Source of the DNA: Nautiliaceae bacterium
GTDB taxonomy: Bacteria; Campylobacterota; Campylobacteria; Campylobacterales; Nautiliaceae
Assembly (NCBI GenBank): GCA_027035735.1
Contig: JALVUH010000024.1
Span: forward strand, 1-12,016
Direction of reading: 5' to 3'
DNA length: 12,016 nt
Each line of letters opens with the position of its first letter. The stretch's first letter is position 1. The notes under the pieces are model-generated. The model worked only from the letters and a program-made list of their open reading frames with translations. It made no database searches and had not been told where the DNA came from. Shown one piece after another: positions 7,475 to 12,016 of this stretch. A program made the position numbers and the translations under genes.

Positions 7475-8691
7475 CTGCCAACTTTATAAAGTTTTTTTCT
7501 TTCTCTACTTGTAGGTATACCTAATGCATCTCTATATTTTGAAATTGTACGCCTAACTAAATTAAGATTATATTTTTTATTAATAATTTCTGTGATTTTA
7601 TCATCACTAAGAGGCCTATTTTTATCTTCATTTTTTATAATATTTTTAATTTCTTCTTTTATTTGATTTGATGAAATCTCTTCATCAAGAGCAATAGAAA
7701 AAAAACTTTTTAGTGGAATTATTCCTCTATTACATAAAAGATATTTATTTGAAATTGCTCTAGAAATAGTAGATGGAGCATATTCAAGCTCTTGTGCCAA
7801 ATCTTTTATTCTCATAGGCCTAATAACTCCTCCTATAAAAAATTCATATTGAAATTCAACTATCATTAATGCAATTTTTTTTAGAGTTGATTTTCTAAGC
7901 TCAAGCGCATCAACTAAACTTTTCGCTTCTTTTATTTTTCTTTTGCAAAATTCATCACTTAAATCACACTCTTTAATATTAATTTCTGGATAATATTCAT
8001 CATTAAGTTTTATTTGAAGTTCTCCATTTATATTCAAAACACTAATTTCTGGAATAATTTCATCATTTTTTATATACTCAAATGCAGGAGTTACTTTTAA
8101 ATTTTTAATAATTTTAACCGCTTCATTAAAATATTTTGAATCATTATATTTGTGTAAATTTTTTAAATCCTCAATCATATTTTTAGCCAAGTTAAAAACT
8201 TCTTTTTTTATATCAAGATTATAAAGCTGAAAAAGCATGCACTCTTTTATATCTTTTGCACCAACTCCTGGAGGATTTAAATATACAAATCTTTCTCTTA
8301 CTTTTTTAACTTTTTCAATATCAATATCTAATCTTTTTGCTATTTCTTCCTCATCTCCTTCAAAAAAACCTTCAATTGAAATATCATTTAAAATTTCATA
8401 TGCAATTTTTTTTGATTTTTGTGTAGGAAAAAGATTTGAAGTTTCAATTTGTTCTATTAAATCTTCATATAAAGTTTTTTGTGAAATACTTAAAGCCTCA
8501 ATTTCATCAGTAATCGCATTTTTAAGATTACTAATAGTTACAAACTTTTTATTTCTAACTTCTAAAAAAGGATTGTTTTTTTCTATTTCTTTTGCAATTT
8601 CAACAAGTTCATCTACACTTGCCTTAAGTATTGGTAAAAATTGCATAAGTTTAGCAGAAAGTTTATTTGTAACTTTAGCTTTTAATTTCAT
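7471..8691 (-). CDS. rpoN: RNA polymerase sigma-54 factor
   Basis: 406 residues, slightly short for the family (about 415-480). It directs RNA polymerase to -24/-12 promoters and needs AAA+ activators; in Campylobacterota it controls many flagellar genes. The RpoN box is VRRTISKYRD (379-388, consensus ARRTVAKYRE). The N-terminal activator-contact region is around 11-44 (LSAKLMQFLPILKAS through NNPFLE), and the core-binding region has GVGAKDIKECM at 142-152. A helix-turn-helix lies near 294-315 (RIKDLAQELEYAPSTISRAI). Region I is poor in glutamine compared with enterobacterial RpoN. ATG at 8691 overlaps the lptB stop (ATGA, 8688-8691). The only upstream purine box (GGAGAAG) is about 13 bases away, so expression likely depends on translation of lptB. 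Confidence 0.96.
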   Translation of the reverse strand: MKLKAKVTNKLSAKLMQFLPILKASVDELVEIAKEIEKNNPFLEVRNKKFVTISNLKNAITDEIEALSISQKTLYEDLIEQIETSNLFPTQKSKKIAYEILNDISIEGFFEGDEEEIAKRLDIDIEKVKKVRERFVYLNPPGVGAKDIKECMLFQLYNLDIKKEVFNLAKNMIEDLKNLHKYNDSKYFNEAVKIIKNLKVTPAFEYIKNDEIIPEISVLNINGELQIKLNDEYYPEINIKECDLSDEFCKRKIKEAKSLVDALELRKSTLKKIALMIVEFQYEFFIGGVIRPMRIKDLAQELEYAPSTISRAISNKYLLCNRGIIPLKSFFSIALDEEISSNQIKEEIKNIIKNEDKNRPLSDDKITEIINKKYNLNLVRRTISKYRDALGIPTSRERKKLYKVGR

Positions 8692-9407
8692 AATTTAAAA
8701 TCTTCTCCTAAATAATATTTTCTAACCTCTGGATGAGAAATAATATGCTCTGCATTACCTTTTGTTAATATTTTACCATCTTTTAAGACATATGCTTCAT
8801 CACAAATAGACAATGTCTCTCTAACATTATGATCTGTAATAATTACACCTATATTATTTTTACTAAGTGTTTTTACAAGTTCTTTTATATCATTTACATT
8901 CACAGGATCAACTCCAGCAAAAGGCTCATCTAAAAACAAAAACTTTGGTTTTGGCACAAGAGCTCTTGCTATTTCAACTCTTCTTCTCTCTCCTCCACTT
9001 AAATTTATTCCTTTTCTTTTCCTAATTGGCTCAATATTAAAAGCTTCAAGTAAATCTTCTACAATTTTTTCTTTTTCTTCTTTATTATAATATTCTTCTG
9101 CGACTATATATAAATTATCCTCAACACTCAAATCCCTAAAAATTGAGCTCTCTTGAGGTAAATATCCTATTCCAAGTCTTGCTTTTTTATGAAGTGGAAG
9201 CTTTGTAATATCTTTTTCATCTAATTTCACTTCTCCGCTATCAGGAGTTAAAAGACCGCAAATTAAATAAAAAGTTGTAGTTTTCCCTGCACCATTTGGT
9301 CCAAGTAGTCCTACAACTTCTCCTGTCTTTGCTTCAATACTTACACCTTTAATTATTAAAGTATTTTTAAAAGATTTTTTTAAATTATTTGCAACTAATC
9401 TTGACAT
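8688..9407 (-). CDS. lptB: LPS export ABC transporter ATP-binding protein
   Basis: 239 residues, the expected length for LptB. As the cytoplasmic ATPase of the LptB2FG complex, it powers extraction of lipopolysaccharide from the inner membrane. Walker A is GPNGAGKT (36-43), the Q loop is around Gln85 in YLPQES, and the ABC signature is LSGGE (136-140). Walker B is FLFLDEP with catalytic Glu161, and the switch His193 is in ITDHNVRET. The stretches SIFRDLSVEDN and PFAGVDPVNV are typical of LptB rather than of amino-acid ABC ATPases. The gene starts inside the last 13 bases of tsaE, with a GGGAG box at about five bases, and ends in an ATGA overlap with rpoN. The tsaE-lptB-rpoN order is, from memory, shared with Campylobacter jejuni. 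Confidence 0.95.
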   Translation of the reverse strand: MSRLVANNLKKSFKNTLIIKGVSIEAKTGEVVGLLGPNGAGKTTTFYLICGLLTPDSGEVKLDEKDITKLPLHKKARLGIGYLPQESSIFRDLSVEDNLYIVAEEYYNKEEKEKIVEDLLEAFNIEPIRKRKGINLSGGERRRVEIARALVPKPKFLFLDEPFAGVDPVNVNDIKELVKTLSKNNIGVIITDHNVRETLSICDEAYVLKDGKILTKGNAEHIISHPEVRKYYLGEDFKL

Positions 9408-9790
9408 TCAATCTCCCTTATATCTCCATTTAATTTAATATCTATTTTCAAATAATCAAATCCATACATTTTTAAAATATCTTCAATCTCTTCCCCCCAC
9501 TCTATAAAATGATAACCTTCTTTTTCAAGCTCTTCAATCATTCCTAGAGATAGAAATTCATCTTTTTTTTGATAAACATCATAATGATAAACATTTCCAT
9601 ATCTATTTTGAATAGCAAAAGTAGGAGAAGTAGCATTATCTTTAATTTTTTTATATTTTAAAAATTCTTTTACTAAGGTAGTTTTACCACTACCTAAAGT
9701 TCCATTTAATAAAATTATATTTTTTCCAGATTTTTCTATACAATCAATTACAGATTTTAAATCTTCAATTTTTTTAACTTTAAATTTCAT
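9395..9790 (-). CDS. tsaE: tRNA t6A biosynthesis ATPase TsaE
   Basis: 131 residues, normal size. TsaE is the small P-loop ATPase that, with TsaB and TsaD, supports threonylcarbamoylation of A37 in ANN-decoding tRNAs. Walker A is GTLGSGKTT (30-38). The family signatures TSPTFAIQNRYG (54-65), YHYDVYQ (68-74) and the C-terminal FIEWGEEI (95-102) are all present. ATG at 9790 follows AAGGAAG at about five bases. It is the first gene of the operon tsaE-lptB-rpoN-epimerase. About 112 bases of A/T-rich DNA separate it from msrB upstream; this holds repeat copy C and two copies of TTTCATTAAA, but no clear TATAAT box, so the promoter is uncertain. Confidence 0.94.
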   Translation of the reverse strand: MKFKVKKIEDLKSVIDCIEKSGKNIILLNGTLGSGKTTLVKEFLKYKKIKDNATSPTFAIQNRYGNVYHYDVYQKKDEFLSLGMIEELEKEGYHFIEWGEEIEDILKMYGFDYLKIDIKLNGDIREIECQD

Positions 9791-9808
9791 TTGCTTCCTT
9801 AATTAAAA

Positions 9809-9840
9809 TTTCATTAAAAAATCTTTAAATTTTCATTAAA
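9809..9840. repeat. Two TTTCATTAAA direct repeats 22 bp apart, upstream of tsaE
   Basis: Identical ten-base copies lie at 9809-9818 and 9831-9840, close to two helical turns apart, in the leader region of the tsaE operon. A looser third match (AATTTCATT) covers the tsaE start codon. This could be a regulator-binding site or simply a by-product of A/T-rich DNA. Confidence 0.3.
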
Positions 9841-9882
9841 ATTTCTTTTTCCAAAATATCAAAATAAAAAAATTAAATAAAA

Positions 9883-9901
9883 TTAACATAATACTTTTAC
9901 T
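9883..9901. repeat. Copy C (core only) of the A/T-rich repeat, next to the msrB stop
   Basis: TTAACATAATA, then C, then TTTTACT. It is identical to the cores of copies A and B except at the single variable base, but the flanks are less conserved. It begins two bases past the msrB stop codon (9903-9905) on the minus strand and precedes the tsaE operon by about 95 bases. Confidence 0.7.
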
Positions 9902-9902
9902 C

Positions 9903-10271
9903 TCAATACTTAGGAATAAATTTCAAACTTGCTGAATTTATACAATATCTAAGTCCAGTTGGTGCTGGTCCATCTCCAAAAAGATGTCCTAAATGTCCCA
10001 TGCAGTTAGCACACATAACCTCAACTCTCATCATTCCTCCTCTAAAATCAGGAGCTTCTAAAATTTTGCCAATAGGCATATAAAAACTAGGCCAACCACT
10101 TCCACTATCAAATTTATGCTCACTACTAAAAAGAGGTGCATCACAACATTTACAAAGATAAATTCCAGCCTCTTTTTTATTCCAATATTCGTTATCAAAT
10201 GCTCTTTCAGTTCCTTTTTCGCAAATTATATATTTTTCAAATTCACTTAATTTATTTTTACATTTACACAT
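9903..10271 (-). CDS. msrB: Peptide-methionine (R)-S-oxide reductase MsrB
   Basis: 122 residues from the start chosen here. The enzyme reduces methionine-R-sulfoxide in oxidised proteins. The signatures are YLCKCCDAPLF and VMCANCMGHLGHLF, giving the two CxxC zinc pairs (Cys40/43 and Cys87/90), FDSGSGWPSF (54-63), and GLRYCINSASLKF with the catalytic Cys110. There is no signal peptide, so it is cytoplasmic. The frame stays open to an ATG at 10319, adding 16 residues. The ATG at 10271 is better: TTTCCTTT (10275-10282) gives an AAGGA ribosome site five bases away, conserved MsrB sequence starts soon after, and the longer form would run through the recR leader. It is divergent from recR and not fused to MsrA. 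Confidence 0.94.
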   Translation of the reverse strand: MCKCKNKLSEFEKYIICEKGTERAFDNEYWNKKEAGIYLCKCCDAPLFSSEHKFDSGSGWPSFYMPIGKILEAPDFRGGMMRVEVMCANCMGHLGHLFGDGPAPTGLRYCINSASLKFIPKY

Positions 10272-10284
10272 CAATTTCCTTTGA

Positions 10285-10290
10285 TATAAT
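10285..10290 (+). promoter_or_regulatory. Likely -10 box for recR
   Basis: TATAAT in the context TTTCCTTTGATATAAT, about 30 bases before the recR ATG. Transcription would begin near 10297, inside the presumed msrB -10 box. Confidence 0.55.
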
Positions 10291-10297
10291 TTCAAAT

Positions 10298-10303
10298 ATT
10301 TTA
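10298..10303 (-). promoter_or_regulatory. Likely -10 box for msrB
   Basis: The minus strand reads GGATAAAAT, with a start site expected near 10291 and a leader of about 20 bases before the ATG at 10271. It faces the recR -10 box with seven bases between them. Weaker than the recR box. Confidence 0.4.
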
Positions 10304-10320
10304 TCCAAAATAGGAGCAAA

Positions 10321-10887
10321 ATGAAAGATTTAAAATCGCTAAATCAACTTATAGAAGTTTTAGAAGAATTACCAAGTATTGGCAAAAAAAGTGCTACAAG
10401 ATTAGCAATAAATTTAGCAAAAGATAAATATAAAGCTCTAAAACTCATAAATGCATTAGAAAATGTAATATCATCTGTTCAAGAATGTAAAATTTGCGGA
10501 AATTTTAGTGAACATGAAATATGTGAAATATGCGACAATCCACATAGAGACAAAACATTAGCAATAGTAGAAAATTCAAAAGATATTTTAACTATAGAAG
10601 AAAGTGGAAGTTATAATGGATATTATTTTGTTTTAAATCACTTAGATGATGAAATAATTGAAAAACTAAAAAATATTATTAAAGAAAAAGAAATTAAAGA
10701 AATTATTTTTGCTTTTCCTCCTTCAGTTGAAAGTGAAGCTAGAATAATGCTTTTAGAAGATAAATTAAAAGATATGAATGTAGAATTTTCTCAAATAGCA
10801 CAAGGGGTTCCAACAGGCGTTCATTTTGAAAATGTAGATATAAATTCTCTTGCAAAAGCAATAAAATTAAGAGTAAAATTACAATAA
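10321..10887 (+). CDS. recR: Recombination mediator protein RecR
   Basis: 188 residues, a little under the usual ~200. RecR with RecO/RecF loads RecA onto gapped DNA. The N-terminal helix-hairpin-helix LEELPSIGKKSATRLA spans 14-29. The four-cysteine zinc finger uses Cys56, Cys59, Cys68 and Cys71. The Toprim domain starts at LAIVENSKD (80-88) and includes EESGSYNGYYFVL. The C-terminal block IAQGVPTGVHFENVD (159-173) matches the family's ARGxPxG motif. The shortness comes partly from the Toprim loop after YYFVL: the usual GGxLSP-DGIGP stretch is reduced to NHLDDE. ATG at 10321 follows AGGAG at four bases. It is followed after 13 bases by the DUF59-like gene, probably in one transcript. Confidence 0.95.
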   Translation: MKDLKSLNQLIEVLEELPSIGKKSATRLAINLAKDKYKALKLINALENVISSVQECKICGNFSEHEICEICDNPHRDKTLAIVENSKDILTIEESGSYNGYYFVLNHLDDEIIEKLKNIIKEKEIKEIIFAFPPSVESEARIMLLEDKLKDMNVEFSQIAQGVPTGVHFENVDINSLAKAIKLRVKLQ

Positions 10888-10900
10888 AAAGGAGATAATT

Positions 10901-11197
10901 ATGGATTATGCAAAAATAATTGAAGCAATAGAGAGTGTAAAACATCCAGCAATAAATGCACCTCTTACCACTCTTGGAATACTTCAAGATATTGATATTG
11001 AAGATAATAAAGTTAAAGGAACACTTGTATGGCCATTTGATATGGTTCCACCTCATATTAAACAAATAATTATTACTTCTATTCAAAATGCATTAAAACC
11101 TTTTAATTTAGATTTTGAATATACAGAAAGAATTATGAATGAAGAAGAAAGAAACAAATTTTTAGAACTTGAAAAAAAATATTGGAAAGGATTTTAA
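10901..11197 (+). CDS. Small MIP18/DUF59-like protein without cysteine
   Basis: 98 residues. The pattern VKHPAINAPLTTLGILQDIDIEDNKVKGTL resembles the start of the MIP18/DUF59 fold (a helix, then 'V..P....dlv.LG.v..v.i.dg.v.v.l') found in iron-sulfur assembly factors and at the N-terminus of Mrp/ApbC. An amphipathic helix follows (PHIKQIIITSIQNALKPF). The usual third block with a Cys-Pro or similar metal-reactive motif is replaced by WPFDMVPP, and the protein has no cysteine at all. A role in Fe-S delivery would have to be indirect; the match is by pattern only, so treat the function as unknown. ATG at 10901 has AAAGGAG at about six bases. It is downstream of recR in the same direction, and its stop overlaps the stop of the convergent gene. 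Confidence 0.8.
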   Translation: MDYAKIIEAIESVKHPAINAPLTTLGILQDIDIEDNKVKGTLVWPFDMVPPHIKQIIITSIQNALKPFNLDFEYTERIMNEEERNKFLELEKKYWKGF

Positions 11198-11643
11198 ACC
11201 TCACTTAATTCATCTCTGTGAGGTTTCCAACATTCATTAAAAAATTTTGTTTCTTTTTTTAATACTTCTTCATCGCAATTATCAATAATATTTTTAGCCC
11301 ATTCTTCTATTTTTTTGCCAATCTCTTCTCCAAACCTTAAAAATACAGCTCTTTTATAATCTTCACTTGTATAAACCTTACCTCCCACATAAGGTAATCC
11401 ATCAAGTGCTTGTAGTTTAAAAATTTCAAATGTTTTATCATCAAGCTCTTTTTTACCTTGATATTCTTTAAAAACTTCTTCTTTTTCTTTTGCTACTCTT
11501 TTTTTATATGATAAATTTTTGAAAATTGCATATTTTGTAGCCTCTGCTATTCCTATAGCTTCTGCTATCTCTAAATCAAATCCAAGTTTTAAGGCTCTGA
11601 ATTTTTGAAGAGCCGCCATTTTTGGAAATCTATTTATTTTCAT
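11194..11643 (-). CDS. Unrecognised 149-residue protein
   Basis: I do not recognise this family. The protein is soluble-looking, with no signal peptide or membrane span. It is Lys/Glu-rich and mostly helical, with an Ala/Ile-rich segment LEIAEAIGIAEATKYAIF (24-41) that could be a helix-turn-helix-like hairpin, a Lys/Glu block at 46-70 suggestive of a long helix, and two cysteines (123 and 138). Reality as a gene is well supported: codon use matches its neighbours, and a very good ribosome site (AGGAGG, 11649-11654) stands five bases from the ATG. The start overlaps the end of ychJ by 14 bases, so it is probably translationally coupled to it. Its last codons form a perfect inverted repeat, and its TAA overlaps the TAA of the convergent DUF59-like gene. 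Confidence 0.8.
   Translation of the reverse strand: MKINRFPKMAALQKFRALKLGFDLEIAEAIGIAEATKYAIFKNLSYKKRVAKEKEEVFKEYQGKKELDDKTFEIFKLQALDGLPYVGGKVYTSEDYKRAVFLRFGEEIGKKIEEWAKNIIDNCDEEVLKKETKFFNECWKPHRDELSEV
11196..11226. terminator. Inverted repeat at a convergent gene junction, possible bidirectional terminator
   Basis: AAACCTCAC (11196-11204) and GTGAGGTTT (11218-11226) are perfect nine-base complements around a 13-base loop. The element begins inside the overlapping stop codons of the two converging genes and lies within the last 11 codons of the minus-strand gene. In both directions the arm ends in TTT, but no longer T-tract follows, so it is at best a weak intrinsic terminator. Confidence 0.5.
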
Positions 11644-12016
11644 TTTCCCCTCCTATATAATACCATTTGTCTTCTTTTATAAATCGGCTATTTTCTTCCA
11701 TTATATAATCATCAATATAAGCTCTAAATTTTACAAACGCTTCCTTTTCACCATCAACAAATTCAATTATTTCAAGTTTTTTAAAATTGCTTTTTGAAAA
11801 GTCCTTAATTGAATCTATCCACTTTTTTCTATCTTTTTCATAATGAAGAGAATTTTTATGTGTTGTTTTAATTATATAGTTAGCATCTCCTATAGCATAA
11901 GCAGAATATCTACTTTTCATAAGATCAAGTGCATTTTTTGGATTGCTTCCTTTATGAAATTTAAAACAACATTCTTTATATTTTTTACCACTTCCACAAG
12001 GACATTTTGAATTTTT
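11630..12016 (-). CDS. ychJ: YchJ/UPF0225-family SEC-C zinc protein (5' end beyond the window)
   Basis: 129 codons are open to the right edge with no start codon before Met33, so the true start lies a few codons outside. The visible N-terminus holds the SEC-C motif CPCGSGKKYKECC (cysteines 5, 7, 16 and 17 of the visible part), which binds zinc in SecA and in this family. It is followed by the YchJ core NALDLMKSRYSAYAIGDANYIIKT, a cystatin/NTF2-like region, and a C-terminal SRFIKEDKWYYIGG, as in Escherichia coli YchJ. Unlike the E. coli protein, as I recall it, there is no second SEC-C motif: the chain ends at GGENENK. The molecular role of YchJ is not established. Its end overlaps the next gene by 14 bases. 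Confidence 0.9.
   Translation of the reverse strand, partial: KNSKCPCGSGKKYKECCFKFHKGSNPKNALDLMKSRYSAYAIGDANYIIKTTHKNSLHYEKDRKKWIDSIKDFSKSNFKKLEIIEFVDGEKEAFVKFRAYIDDYIMEENSRFIKEDKWYYIGGENENK

Noticed and set aside
8237..8698. A 153-codon plus-strand open frame opposite rpoN
   Set aside because: It is fully antisense to a well-supported gene. Its translation is low-complexity (Ser, Phe, Ile, Leu), as expected from the complement of A/T-rich coding DNA, and it has no ribosome site or homology signal.
10272..10319. A longer MsrB with 16 extra N-terminal residues
   Set aside because: The upstream ATG lacks a ribosome site, lies at the edge of recR, and would place the msrB promoter inside coding sequence; the ATG at 10271 has a well-spaced AAGGA.
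10739..11086. A 115-codon minus-strand frame across the recR end and the DUF59-like gene
   Set aside because: It is antisense to two supported genes and its low-complexity Asn/Tyr/Leu-rich sequence is typical of a shadow frame.

Overview
This 12 kb window is AT-rich (under one-third G+C by eye), gene-dense chromosomal DNA from a bacterium. It most probably belongs to the Campylobacterota, and I lean towards the deep-vent/thermophilic Nautiliales. The reasons are the extreme A/T codon bias, promoters with a TATAAT-type -10 box behind T-rich DNA and no clear -35 box, the tsaE-lptB-rpoN order that I recall from Campylobacter, and a sulfide:quinone-reductase-like flavoprotein. The lineage is an inference from gene content, not a measured placement. 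No transposase, integrase, phage gene, CRISPR array or long gene-free stretch is visible; the longest gaps are about 110 bp.

Layout. Bases 1-6117 are all on the minus strand. In transcription order they hold queC (preQ0 synthesis), argB (N-acetylglutamate kinase), a UvrD/Rep-family helicase with a TTG start, an MFS transporter one base behind it, and an SQR-like flavoprotein that leaves the left edge. Then ybeY and a tRNA-Lys(CTT) lie on the plus strand. They converge on a minus-strand block with overlapping ends: tsaE, lptB, rpoN and a TIGR01777-type sugar-epimerase-like protein. Next comes msrB (minus), divergent from recR and a small MIP18/DUF59-like gene (plus). Finally ychJ (cut by the right edge) and an unrecognised 149-residue gene lie on the minus strand and converge on the DUF59-like gene.

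How the genes work together. Most are housekeeping genes. tRNA and ribosome quality is represented by queC (queuosine), tsaE (t6A), ybeY (rRNA maturation) and the tRNA itself. DNA repair is represented by the helicase and recR. Envelope biogenesis (lptB), transcription (rpoN, sigma-54), oxidative repair (msrB) and arginine synthesis (argB) complete the set. Packing is very tight: ATGA start-stop overlaps, a coding stop lying in the tRNA 3' end, and two divergent gene pairs whose -10 boxes face or overlap each other.

Most notable observations. (1) A roughly 31-bp A/T-rich element is repeated almost perfectly (29 of 31) on both sides of argB, and its core recurs a third time beyond msrB; each copy overlaps the stop codon of a minus-strand gene. 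(2) The SQR-like protein keeps two of the three family cysteines but has arginine where one of the redox-pair cysteines should be. (3) A perfect 9-bp inverted repeat lies inside the last codons of the unrecognised gene, at a tail-to-tail junction. No clear new multi-gene defence or metabolic system is apparent.
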